Source: JANNSW01 sp031431235
GTDB lineage: Bacteria; Pseudomonadota; Alphaproteobacteria; Rhizobiales; Hyphomicrobiaceae
NCBI GenBank assembly: GCA_031431235.1
Contig: JANPDA010000366.1
Location: forward strand, 1-41,295
Length of the DNA stretch: 41,295 bases
Direction: 5' to 3'
A program made the translations under genes and the position numbers. Shown here piece by piece: positions 13,804-22,170 of this stretch (the first letter of the stretch is position 1; every line of letters starts with the position of its first letter). The notes beneath the pieces are model-generated. The model ran no database searches. It was not told the DNA's origin and was given only the letters and a program-made list of their open reading frames with translations.

Positions 13804-14535
13804 ATGGCAGCCGAGCGAATCCGTCTCTATGTCGAAAGCGCGCTCGCAGCGGGCCTGATGCTCGCGTTAACGGTCGAGCAGGCGAACTACCTCTCGAACG
13901 TGCTCCGATTGAAGCCGGGCGCGGGGCTGCTTGCGTTCAACGGCCGCGACGGCGAATGGCTCGCAACCATCACGGAAGCGAAAAAGCGATCCTGCCTGCT
14001 CATGATCGAGACGCTGAGGCGACCACAGTCCGGCGGCCCCGATCTGCACTATCTGTTCGCGCCACTGAAACGCTCCCGGCTCGACTACATGGTGCAGAAG
14101 GCAACCGAGCTCGGTGTCGCGCGGCTGCAGCCCGTGCTCACGCGCCGGACCGAGGCCCAGCGTGTCAACCTCGAGCGGATGCGGGCGAATGCGATCGAGG
14201 CGGCCGAGCAATGCGGCGTGCTGGCCATCCCCGAGATCGGCGAGCCGGCCCGCCTCGAAATGGCGATCGCCAGCCTCGACGCCGGACGACAGCTCGTTTT
14301 CTGCGACGAAGCTGCGCCTGTCGCGAGCCCGCTCGACGTTCTCGCAGCGATTGCACCCGGCCCAGTCGCGGTGCTGATCGGACCCGAGGGTGGCTTTGCG
14401 CCAGAGGAGCGGGCGATGCTGCTGGCGCGGCCTGGGGTCGCCGCCTTATCGCTCGGCCCCCGGATCATGCGCGCCGACACGGCCGCCGTCGCGGCGCTCG
14501 CTCTCGTCAACGCCGTGCTCGGCGATTGGAGATAG
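13804..14535 (+). CDS. rsmE: 16S rRNA (uracil1498-N3)-methyltransferase
   Basis: At 243 residues this is full length for RsmE. It methylates N3 of U1498 in 16S rRNA within the 30S subunit, using S-adenosylmethionine. The N-terminal PUA-like domain covers about residues 1-75. The SPOUT knot follows, with FAPLKRSRLDYMVQKATELG, the SAM loop VAVLIGPEGGFAPEERAM (near residue 195) and the terminal LSLGPRIMRADTAAVAALAL, all family hallmarks. It lies 42 bases after bcsS on the same strand and converges on the L,D-transpeptidase gene with a 12-base gap that holds no visible terminator. Confidence 0.95.
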   Translation: MAAERIRLYVESALAAGLMLALTVEQANYLSNVLRLKPGAGLLAFNGRDGEWLATITEAKKRSCLLMIETLRRPQSGGPDLHYLFAPLKRSRLDYMVQKATELGVARLQPVLTRRTEAQRVNLERMRANAIEAAEQCGVLAIPEIGEPARLEMAIASLDAGRQLVFCDEAAPVASPLDVLAAIAPGPVAVLIGPEGGFAPEERAMLLARPGVAALSLGPRIMRADTAAVAALALVNAVLGDWR

Positions 14536-14547
14536 GCCATCGCCCGA

Positions 14548-15615
14548 TCAGTTGGAAGCTTTCTTCGTCCGCTTGCCGGAAGTCACCGCCGTTCGCTTCG
14601 CCGCGACCTTCTTCTGCGCCAGCATGATCCAGCGACGGCAACTCGGCAACCCGGGATTGCAGGCGACATCGATGCCATTGCTCGCAAGCTCGTTGGCGGC
14701 AGCCTTGGCGACACCCGATGCGGAGGAATTCCGCAAGTTGATGGCAATGCGCGGCGGGTGCTTGCGGATGTCGACGAGCTTTGCCATCAGCCGTCCCGCA
14801 GCCGGGTCGGATTTGGGCGGCGGCATCGCCGGCCAGACCAGTTGCCGGTCCTCGCGCGGGAGCGGCGTCGCGCAGTTTTCCTGGAGCAGATCGGAGCCGT
14901 CATAGCCGGGCAGCCCTGCCCGCACGACATAGCGCGCCTCGCACACGGCGAGCCGGGGCGGCACGCGGCTCGCCTCGAATTCGTCGTAGCCGGCCTTCAG
15001 CTCGCGCCAGAACGAGATCCAGGGGCTCGCCGCACTGGCCGCCATCCGCTCAGCCGTCATCCTGAACGGGAAGACGTGCACCGCGATCCGCCGCTGACCG
15101 GCATCGAGCGCGTTGACCACGAGCTCGAACACGTCCTCGATCACCGGATTGGTGATGGCAAAACACCCGATCGAAGTGCAGCCGCCATGGATGTAGATCG
15201 CCGAGCCCGTGCGGCCATGCGCGCGATCGAAGGCGTTGGGATAATCGATGTCGAGACCGCGCAGCCAGCGTCCATACCAGCGGAGTTGGCCTTCCGCGAT
15301 CGCGTAGAACCCTTCCGGCGCCTGGCGATCGCCCTCGAAGAGCTTGGGGCCGAGCCTGCCGTCCCAGAAACAGATCGGATAGGTGGCGAACAATTCGAAG
15401 TGGCCGGACTTCCCCAGCCACAGCTCGATCTGAGATTCCTGCTTGAAGATCCGGATCAGCGCGGGCGTACCCCGCTCGAAGCCGCGCGCGGCGAGGCTGC
15501 TCGCGAGCTTGTTGGGTTTGGCCGACTCGGCAGCGAGCACCGGCGCCGACGCCAAGGCGAAGCCGAGCAGCACCGCCGCGCAGCCTGCCATCACCTTTGC
15601 CGTGACGCGAAACAT
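14548..15615 (-). CDS. L,D-transpeptidase (YkuD domain) family protein
   Basis: This is a 355-residue exported protein. The start MFRVTAKVMAGCAAVLLGFA gives a good signal peptide with a cleavage site near VLAAES. An in-frame start 45 codons upstream would bury it. The YkuD catalytic motif is YIHGGCTSIGCFAIT, with His143 and nucleophile Cys151, and ELWLGKSGHFELFATYPICF is the domain's N-terminal part. The arrangement with a large C-terminal region (residues about 200-355) and a very basic end (KKVAAKRTAVTSGKRTKKAS) resembles YafK-type proteins, which can hydrolyse or form L,D links to peptidoglycan. It probably acts in the periplasm on murein. It is transcribed alone. Confidence 0.85.
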   Translation of the reverse strand: MFRVTAKVMAGCAAVLLGFALASAPVLAAESAKPNKLASSLAARGFERGTPALIRIFKQESQIELWLGKSGHFELFATYPICFWDGRLGPKLFEGDRQAPEGFYAIAEGQLRWYGRWLRGLDIDYPNAFDRAHGRTGSAIYIHGGCTSIGCFAITNPVIEDVFELVVNALDAGQRRIAVHVFPFRMTAERMAASAASPWISFWRELKAGYDEFEASRVPPRLAVCEARYVVRAGLPGYDGSDLLQENCATPLPREDRQLVWPAMPPPKSDPAAGRLMAKLVDIRKHPPRIAINLRNSSASGVAKAAANELASNGIDVACNPGLPSCRRWIMLAQKKVAAKRTAVTSGKRTKKASN

Positions 15616-15771
15616 AGGATACAATCCGTCCACTGCGAACACGCCCGGCTGGGACTGTGCCCTTCGACACGCACGCCCAGCCCGCGCAGAAATATCATAC
15701 CCGTCGCAAAGAACATCCGCATTCTGCGGAAAGCGTGACCAAACGCGCACCGCAGGTCCGGCGCGCGCCTC

Positions 15772-17010
15772 TCAGAACCGGTCCGCCGCGAACGGCAGCA
15801 CGTCGATCGGCGTCTTCTTCTGGCTCAGCAATGCACCGACGATCTCGCCAGTCGCGGCCGACTGCGTGAGACCGTGATGGGCATGGCCAAATGCATAGAT
15901 GATGCGGTCCGACGCCGACGACCGGCTGATGACTGGCAGTGTATCGGGGAGCGAGGGGCGGAACCCCATCCAACGTGTGCCGCCCTCGAATTTGGCATCA
16001 GGCAGGAAGCGCCGCGCGCGGGCGATGATGGCGTCCACGCGCTTGTAGTTGGGTGGCAGCTCGAGACCGCCGAACTCGACCGCGCCCCCGATCCGGTCGC
16101 CGATGTCGAGGGGCGTCGTGACGAAGCCCTGGCCGTCGAACACGATCATGCGGGTGAGGCCGAGCGAGCCTTTGGGCAGAGTGACGTTGTAGCCGCGCTC
16201 GGTGTCGAGGGGAATGTCGTCGCCGAGCAACTTGCAGAGCGGCTTCGACCAGGCGCCCGCCGCGATCACGGCCATGTCGGAGACAATCGTCTCGCCCGAT
16301 TGAAGGCGCGTCTCCACCCCCGCTCCGACAGGCTGCACCGACTGCGCCGACCCGCGCACGAGCTTGGCGCCGCGTTTCAGCGCCGCCTCGCCGACCGCCG
16401 TCGTAATGCTGGCTGGATCATCGACGCTGACGCCGCCCGCGTAGTTGACGCCCGCCACCGCGGCCGGCCCGAGCACCGGCTCGAGGCGCTTCACCGCCTT
16501 GTGGTCGGGAAGCAGCTCGACCGGATAGCCAAGCTGCTCCTGGCGCGCGAGCGAGGGCAGCGCCGCCTGGAAGTCGGCTGTGCTTGCATAGATGTAGGCA
16601 TAACCCTTGCGCCGCAAATGACGCTCCGCGATCCCGAGCTTGCCGAGGCGGCGCTCCCAGGCCGCCAGCGACATACCGTTCAGATCGATGAGCGCCTTGG
16701 TCGAGCGCTCGATCCGGTCGGGCGTCGAGGCCCGCATGAAACGCAGCATCCAGGGCAAGATCTTCAGCGCGTAGGATGGCCGGATCGCGAGCGGCCCGAG
16801 CGGATCGAGCAGCCATTTCGGAATGTGCCGCCAGACCTTGGGCGAGGCGAGCGGCAGAATGTCGGTATGGGCGATGCCGCCGGCATTGCCACGCGAGGTG
16901 CGCTGCGCCAAACCATCGGGGTCGATCAGTGTGACGGTGTGCCCGTCGTCGAGGGCCGCGTGGGCGGAATGGATGCCGACGATGCCGGCTCCGATGACGG
17001 CGATGTGCAT
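15772..17010 (-). CDS. FAD-dependent D-amino-acid oxidase/dehydrogenase, probable cis-4-hydroxy-D-proline oxidase
   Basis: This gene encodes 412 residues from MHIAVIGAGIVGIHSAHAAL, with AGGAGACCCC directly upstream. This start is preferred over one eight codons earlier. The N-terminal FAD-binding motif is GAGIVG, and the loop TSRGNAGGIAHTDILPLASP matches the DadA family. The C-terminal FAD block is GTRWMGFRPSLPDTLPVISR with FGHAHHGLTQSAATGEIV. The DAO fold is complete. It follows a DHDPS-fold deaminase of the 1-pyrroline-4-hydroxy-2-carboxylate type by 67 bases. In hydroxyproline-degrading bacteria such a pair performs D-hydroxyproline oxidation and the following deamination. That context is the only reason to prefer hydroxyproline over other D-amino acids. 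Confidence 0.8.
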   Translation of the reverse strand: MHIAVIGAGIVGIHSAHAALDDGHTVTLIDPDGLAQRTSRGNAGGIAHTDILPLASPKVWRHIPKWLLDPLGPLAIRPSYALKILPWMLRFMRASTPDRIERSTKALIDLNGMSLAAWERRLGKLGIAERHLRRKGYAYIYASTADFQAALPSLARQEQLGYPVELLPDHKAVKRLEPVLGPAAVAGVNYAGGVSVDDPASITTAVGEAALKRGAKLVRGSAQSVQPVGAGVETRLQSGETIVSDMAVIAAGAWSKPLCKLLGDDIPLDTERGYNVTLPKGSLGLTRMIVFDGQGFVTTPLDIGDRIGGAVEFGGLELPPNYKRVDAIIARARRFLPDAKFEGGTRWMGFRPSLPDTLPVISRSSASDRIIYAFGHAHHGLTQSAATGEIVGALLSQKKTPIDVLPFAADRF

Positions 17011-17077
17011 GGGGTCTCCTGCTGGCGGGTTCAATCGATGCCGGGCCTCTTGCCGAGCCTGGCACCGATCGCGGACG

Positions 17078-18025
17078 CTATGCCGCCTTCGTCGTTCGCG
17101 CCTTCAGCCCCACGTCCAGCATCTTGGGCTTCCTCTTCATGGCCGCCTTCATGATCTGCTCCACGTGAGCCCGATCCTCGCCTTCCAGGGCCAAGCGCGG
17201 GGGCCGCGTGAGGGCACTGCCGCGTCCCGCAATCTCCTCGCACAGCTTGATGCACTGGACGAGGTCGGGCCGGGCATCCAGATGCAACAGCGGCATGAAC
17301 CACTCGTATAGCGGCATCGCCTCCTCGTAGCGGCCCTGGAGCGCCAGACGGAACAAGGTCTCGCCTTCCTGCGGGAACGCGTTCGACATGCCGGAAACCC
17401 AGCCCGTGGCGCCCAGCATCACACTCTCGACGATCACATCGTCGAGGCCTGCGAACAGCACGAAGCGGTCGCCGACGAGGTTGCGCACATCGATGAAGCG
17501 GCGCGTATCACCAGATGATTCCTTGAAGCAGACGACGGTCTCGCAATCGGCGAGTGCGGCCAGGATCGGTGGCGTGACGTCGTTCTTGTAGATCGGCGGG
17601 TTGTTGTAGACCATCAGCGGCAGGTCGATCGCCTTGGCGACGCTGCGGTAGTGCGCGACCGTCTCGGCGGGCTTGGCCGAGTAGACGAGCGCGGGCATCA
17701 CCATGATGCCGTCGACGCCGGCTTTGCGGGCATCCTTCGCCACCTCGATCGCAAAGGGCGTCGTGAACTCGGCGATGCCGGCGATGACGGGCACGCGACC
17801 CTTGTTGACCGCAACGGCCGCCTCCCAGAGCGCGACCTTCTCGGAGCGGGTGAGCGAGCAATTCTCGCCGACCGTGCCACAGATGATGAGCCCCGAGACG
17901 CCGTCGCGCAGCAACCCCTCGATCACCCTAGCCGTGGCGTCGATATCGACGCTCAGGGCCTTGTCGTGCTTGAACTGGGTGGTGACGGCTGGAAACACGC
18001 CTTCCCAACTGACCTTCGCTGCCAT
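17078..18025 (-). CDS. DHDPS-family lyase, probable 1-pyrroline-4-hydroxy-2-carboxylate deaminase
   Basis: This is a 315-residue TIM-barrel protein of the DapA/NAL superfamily. The Schiff-base lysine is K168 in VVCFKESSGDTRR and the catalytic tyrosine is Y140 in LMVYNNPPIY. The phosphate-like loop reads GTVGENCSLTRSEK instead of the GTTGE found in true DapA. Together with GVFPAVTTQFKHD at the start and EWFMPLLHLDARPDLVQCIK later, this fits the hydroxyproline-pathway deaminase (LhpC/HypD type), which makes 2-oxoglutarate semialdehyde. The gene is first of two, with the FAD oxidase next. The epimerase, transporter and semialdehyde dehydrogenase of the pathway are not in the window. Confidence 0.75.
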   Translation of the reverse strand: MAAKVSWEGVFPAVTTQFKHDKALSVDIDATARVIEGLLRDGVSGLIICGTVGENCSLTRSEKVALWEAAVAVNKGRVPVIAGIAEFTTPFAIEVAKDARKAGVDGIMVMPALVYSAKPAETVAHYRSVAKAIDLPLMVYNNPPIYKNDVTPPILAALADCETVVCFKESSGDTRRFIDVRNLVGDRFVLFAGLDDVIVESVMLGATGWVSGMSNAFPQEGETLFRLALQGRYEEAMPLYEWFMPLLHLDARPDLVQCIKLCEEIAGRGSALTRPPRLALEGEDRAHVEQIMKAAMKRKPKMLDVGLKARTTKAA

Positions 18026-18397
18026 GCCATTTGCTCCTCTGCTTGGTCCAGGACTCCGGGCTCGGACCCTTATCCCACAGGCGAGGTGAGCAAGAAAGCG
18101 GCAGCACGCATGAAACGGCAGACCTTTGCGAGACGCTGGTATGCCGGCGGCCTGGCCGATCGCCTACTGGCTATTGCCGAGCCGCTGCTGCAGGCGCACG
18201 ACGGCAGGCGGCTCTTGCGCTCCAGCAACGAGAGAGGCCCGTAGCCCGTTGCCGCCCGCTTCAGCCTCGACAGCGCCACCCTCTGGCCATAGAAGTTGCT
18301 TGGTCCACAGCTAGTTGCAATTCGACTGCAACCCCAACGCCTGTGCCGCCTGGAGACCAGACTGCCAGCGGGCCGTGTTCTGCGAGGAGAGTGCGTG
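18026..18397. other. 372-base divergent intergenic region
   Basis: The gap separates the deaminase gene (minus) from the DUF3754 gene (plus), so it must hold both promoters. I see one clear element: an inverted repeat GTTGCA-N7-TGCAAC at 18314-18332, 66 bases before the DUF3754 start codon. A 44-codon frame at 18110-18244 is open but has no good ribosome-binding site and no recognisable similarity. Confidence 0.4.
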
Positions 18398-19825
18398 ATG
18401 TCTGCACCCGAGGCCGTGGCCGATCCGGTCGGCGCCGCACGCGTCGTCGCGGCAACCGCAACGGACTCGCCCTCCGATCCGCCGGGCGACAAGGGCCCAG
18501 CCACGACCAGTAGCGCAGGACTGCTGCCTGCGGGTGTAGCCCACGAGCGCTTCATTCCGATCTCGCGGTTCGAAATCGCCGAGCATCTGACCAAGCCCGG
18601 CCTATGGCCAACCGAGGAGATCGAGCGGGCCACCCGCTTCTTCCACTACCTCTCCGCCTGGCGGCACATCGTCTACAATGAACGATTGGCCAAACTCGAG
18701 GAAGCCTATCTCCCGTTCAGCCCCGACAACGACGTGAGGAGCAATCGGGTGCTGTCGCCCGAGCAGCGGCAAGCGCAGCTGCGATCGCTCGTCAAACATA
18801 CGGGGCGGCTGCTCGAGCAGGCGAACTTCCAGAAGTTCGAGATGACGGACGTGCACGACGTGCTCGGCCACAAGTCGGAGTATGGCCTCGATTTGCATGT
18901 GGATCTGGCGGATTTCGAGGAGCTGCAGGTCTACTGGCGCGGGGCAACGACCATCCGCAAGAAAAAGCGCTCGCTGAAGAAGCTCGGCCTGGGCTCGGTC
19001 GAGGTGGAGTACCCCGTGTTCCGCCGGCTGTTCGTGCTGTTGAAGCTGAAACCCGAGGAGCGGCGCGTCCGCGAGGTCATTCTGGCGGAAGGCTGCAGCG
19101 AGAAGAAAGCCCGCGGCATCGTCAGCGCCCAGCGCTCCGTGCTGCCCGACGAGGTCACGCCGGACAGCGTCTACATCAAGCTGTTCAAGGATATTCCGCG
19201 TGGCGACATCGAGATGGTGTTCCCCAACACGCGCGTGCGCTTCCGGCCACGCGACAAGCTGATGTTTGGAGCCACCGCCGGCGGCGGCACGGTCGCGGGC
19301 GTCGTCACCACCGCAACCAAGGTGATGGCCGCGACCAACCCGATGACGATCGGCTTTGCGGTGGTTGGCCTCGGTGGGCTGCTGGCGCGACAGGTGACGA
19401 CCTTCTTCAACCAGCGCAACCGCTACATGATGGTGCTGGCACAGAACCTCTATTTCCACTCCCTCGCCGACAATCGCGGAGTGTTGACGCTGCTCGCCAA
19501 CCGGGCGGAGGAGGAGGACATCAAAGAGGAGATGCTGCTCTACACCGTGCTCGCGAAGGAAAGCGTCGCCGAGGCCGAGCTCGGCGAGGTCAAATCCGCG
19601 ATCGAGGCGTTCCTTTTCAACACCTTCGGCGTGGAGGTCGGCTTCGATGTGAAGGATGCGCTGAGCCGGCTCGTCACCGACGGGATCGTCCGGCGCACGC
19701 CCGATGGCAGGCTGATGGCCATGACGCCTGCCGAGGGCATCAACCACCTCGACAAGCTCTGGGACAGCTATCTCGATCCCAAGGGCAAGGATCGCAGTCT
19801 CCTCACCGAGCCGGTCTCGGCATGA
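18398..19825 (+). CDS. TMEM143/DUF3754 family protein
   Basis: This is a 475-residue protein starting MSAPEAVADPVGAARVVAAT, with GAGGAGAG ten bases upstream. The first 50 residues are a Pro/Ala/Ser-rich disordered leader. The conserved domain begins at HERFIPISRFEIAEHLTKPG. The DUF3754 core includes DVHDVLGHKSEYGLDLHVDL, VYWRGATTIRKKKRS, VYIKLFKDIPRGDIEMVFPN and TRVRFRPRDKLMFGATAGGG. One or two hydrophobic hairpin segments lie at about residues 287-337 (GTVAGVVTTATKVMAATNPM), followed by AQNLYFHSLADNRGVLTLLA. The family is shared with mitochondrial TMEM143 and has no known biochemical function. The stop overlaps the start of prmA by four bases (ATGA), so the two are translationally coupled. 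Confidence 0.85.
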   Translation: MSAPEAVADPVGAARVVAATATDSPSDPPGDKGPATTSSAGLLPAGVAHERFIPISRFEIAEHLTKPGLWPTEEIERATRFFHYLSAWRHIVYNERLAKLEEAYLPFSPDNDVRSNRVLSPEQRQAQLRSLVKHTGRLLEQANFQKFEMTDVHDVLGHKSEYGLDLHVDLADFEELQVYWRGATTIRKKKRSLKKLGLGSVEVEYPVFRRLFVLLKLKPEERRVREVILAEGCSEKKARGIVSAQRSVLPDEVTPDSVYIKLFKDIPRGDIEMVFPNTRVRFRPRDKLMFGATAGGGTVAGVVTTATKVMAATNPMTIGFAVVGLGGLLARQVTTFFNQRNRYMMVLAQNLYFHSLADNRGVLTLLANRAEEEDIKEEMLLYTVLAKESVAEAELGEVKSAIEAFLFNTFGVEVGFDVKDALSRLVTDGIVRRTPDGRLMAMTPAEGINHLDKLWDSYLDPKGKDRSLLTEPVSA

Positions 19826-20685
19826 GTCTCTGGAAGCTTCTGATGCATGCGTCCGAGGCCGACTGCCTCGAGGCTGAGCGGCGCCTGGGCAGCGACACTG
19901 GGCTCGAAGCCGGCGCAGTCGCTCGCTTCGAAGCAAAGCTACCGCTCTGGAGCCTCGAAGCCTTCTTCGACGAACGGCCTGACGATATGGCAGTGGCGCG
20001 CCTCTTGGATGGGTTGGAGATTGCCGGACCGGTTCAGGTGGAGGCGGTCGGTGAGGAGAACTGGGTCGCCTTCGTCGAGCGCACGTTATCGCCAATCGCA
20101 GCTGGTCGCTTCGTGGTGCATGGGCCGCACGACCGGGAGCGGGTGCGGGGCCACCCTTACGCCATCGAGATCGAGGCCGGCGAAGCGTTCGGCACCGCGC
20201 ATCACGCAACGACGCAGGGCTGCCTTGTCGCTATCGATGAAATCGTGCCGGGAATCGGTGCTGTGCGAGCCCTCGACCTCGGCACTGGGTCGGGTGTGCT
20301 GGCGATTGCGATTGCACGGGTCGCACCGGGGATCCAGGTGCTGGCGTCCGATATCGACCCGCGCTCGGCCGAGATCGCGCGCGAGAATGCGGGCAAGAAC
20401 GGCGCGGGCGACGCCGTCGAGGTGGTCGTTGCCGATGGCCTCGGCCACGAGCGCATCGCCGCGGCGGCTCCTTTCGGCTTCATCGTCGCCAACATCCTCG
20501 CGGCCCCGCTGATCGCACTCGCGCCCGCGATCGTGGTTGCGCTCGCGCCGGGCGGGCGGATCGTGCTGTCGGGGTTGCTGGCGACCCAGTCCGCCGAGGT
20601 CGCGGCCGCCTATCGGGCGGCGGGTGCCCGCGTCATCGCGGAAAACGTGATCGGGGAGTGGGCGACGCTCGAGCTCGCGAGATAG
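19822..20685 (+). CDS. prmA: Ribosomal protein L11 methyltransferase
   Basis: At 287 residues this is full length. PrmA trimethylates ribosomal protein L11 with S-adenosylmethionine. The N-terminal substrate-recognition domain (about 1-110) precedes the linker ending EAFGTAHHATTQGCL, which corresponds to the family's G-TG-H-TT motif. The SAM motif is ALDLGTGSGVLAIAIARV (near residue 152), then VLASDIDPRSAEIARENA and the post-I segment FGFIVANILAAPLIALAP, all as expected of PrmA. Its ATG lies in the ATGA overlap with the DUF3754 gene, so expression is coupled to it. Confidence 0.93.
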   Translation: MSLWKLLMHASEADCLEAERRLGSDTGLEAGAVARFEAKLPLWSLEAFFDERPDDMAVARLLDGLEIAGPVQVEAVGEENWVAFVERTLSPIAAGRFVVHGPHDRERVRGHPYAIEIEAGEAFGTAHHATTQGCLVAIDEIVPGIGAVRALDLGTGSGVLAIAIARVAPGIQVLASDIDPRSAEIARENAGKNGAGDAVEVVVADGLGHERIAAAAPFGFIVANILAAPLIALAPAIVVALAPGGRIVLSGLLATQSAEVAAAYRAAGARVIAENVIGEWATLELAR

Positions 20686-20774
20686 TCGCTCGGCACGATT
20701 GACAACGGCGAAGGGCGCGGCTTGGCTGTGAGGGGCGCGCCGCCAGCGACACGCCAGATGCCCGGGAGGATCAC

Positions 20775-22109
20775 ATGCAGGCCAGCACCGGAGCAAAACA
20801 GCTCCGCCACATTTCCGCAACCGAGGCTGCAGGCCTCGTCCGCTCCGGCGACTGGGTCGACTATGGCTCCAGCTACTGCCAGCCCGACGTTTTCGATACC
20901 GCACTGGCGGCACGCAAGCCGGAGCTGAGCAATGTCAAGTTCCGGTCGTGCCTCTCCGTGCGGCCGCGCGCGGTGCTGGAAGCCGACCCGGCAGGGGAGC
21001 ACTTCTTCTGGTTCAGCTGGCATTTCTCCAGCTATGACCGCAGGAAGCACGACGCCCGGATCAGCCACTACATTCCCGTCAATCTGGGCGAGATACCGGA
21101 CTATTACCGCCGCTTCATCGACCGGGGCGATGTCGCCATCCTTAAGACCTGCCCGATGGACGAGAATGGCTTCTTCAATTTCAGCGGCACCAATCTCTGG
21201 AACCGCGCCATCGTCGAGTGCGCCAAGGTCGTCGTCGTCGAGACATGCGAGAGCCTGCCCTTTGTGCACGGCGTGCAGAATGGGGTTCATCGCAGCGAGG
21301 TCGATTTCGTGATCGCAGGCAACAACCAGCCTGCGGCCGAGCTGCCAAACCCACCGCCTTCAGACGTCGACCGCGCGGTTGCCCGCCTGATCGCCAACGA
21401 GGTCGAGGACGGCTCCTGCCTGCAGGTCGGCATCGGTGGCATGCCGAACGCGGTGTGCACGCTCCTGAAAGAGTCGGGTGTCGGCAATCTCGGCGTGCAT
21501 ACGGAAATGCTGACCGACGGCATCGTCGACCTCTACAAGGCCGGCCGCGTCACCGGCGCCGCCAAAGCTCTCAACAAGGGCAAAATCGTGTTCAGCTTCG
21601 CGCTCGGCTCGCACTCTCTCTATGCGGCGATCGACCGGAATCCGGACTTCCTGTGCTGTCCGGTCGACTACACCAACCCGCCCCACATCATCATGCAGAA
21701 CGAGCGCTCGATCGCGATCAACAATACGACGCAGATGGATCTGCAAGGTCAAACCGCATCGGAATCCGACGGCCACCGCCACATCTCCGGCACCGGCGGC
21801 CAGTTGCAGTTCGTGCGCGGCGCCTATGCGTCCAAAGGCGGGAAATCCTTCATCTGCCTCGCCTCGACCTATGACAAGAAGGGCGCCCGCCGCAGCCGGA
21901 TCGTGCTCAATCTGACGCCTGGCAATATCGTCACGGCGCCGCGGTCCGACTTGATGTATGTCGTGACCGAGTACGGCATCGTCAATCTCAAGGGCAAATC
22001 TGTCGCCGACCGGGCGAAGGCCATGATCTCGATCGCACATCCCGATTTTCGCGAGGGATTGGAGCGCGATGCGCGCGAGCATGGGCTCATTCCAAAGGGA
22101 TACGTGTGA
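20775..22109 (+). CDS. Acetyl-CoA hydrolase/transferase family (acyl-CoA:acetate CoA-transferase)
   Basis: This gene encodes 444 residues with GGGAGGATCAC before its ATG. It belongs to the Cat1/AbfT/But family, which moves CoA between acyl-CoA and acetate or succinate. The probable nucleophilic glutamate is E244 in LGVHTEMLTDGIVDLYKAG. The oxyanion and CoA loops are VGIGGMPNAVCTLLKESG and ISGTGGQLQFVRGAYASKGG. The DMDENGFF-type segment (CPMDENGFFNFSGTN) near residue 127 is also typical. The protein is close in length to 4-hydroxybutyrate and butyryl-CoA transferases (about 440), but the acyl group cannot be decided. It is followed 61 bases later by an MFS gene. Together they could handle a short-chain acid, which is inference. 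Confidence 0.88.
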   Translation: MQASTGAKQLRHISATEAAGLVRSGDWVDYGSSYCQPDVFDTALAARKPELSNVKFRSCLSVRPRAVLEADPAGEHFFWFSWHFSSYDRRKHDARISHYIPVNLGEIPDYYRRFIDRGDVAILKTCPMDENGFFNFSGTNLWNRAIVECAKVVVVETCESLPFVHGVQNGVHRSEVDFVIAGNNQPAAELPNPPPSDVDRAVARLIANEVEDGSCLQVGIGGMPNAVCTLLKESGVGNLGVHTEMLTDGIVDLYKAGRVTGAAKALNKGKIVFSFALGSHSLYAAIDRNPDFLCCPVDYTNPPHIIMQNERSIAINNTTQMDLQGQTASESDGHRHISGTGGQLQFVRGAYASKGGKSFICLASTYDKKGARRSRIVLNLTPGNIVTAPRSDLMYVVTEYGIVNLKGKSVADRAKAMISIAHPDFREGLERDAREHGLIPKGYV

Positions 22110-22170
22110 GGCCAGCGCGAGAGGGACGCGGGGGCGCGTGACGGGCCGACGCGGAAGGTAACGGCGGAGC

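Noticed and set aside
18110..18244. Small 44-residue frame (MKRQTFARRWYAGGLADRLL...) between the deaminase and DUF3754 genes
   Set aside because: There is no convincing ribosome-binding site, and no family resemblance or conserved feature that I recognise. It could be chance in GC-rich DNA.
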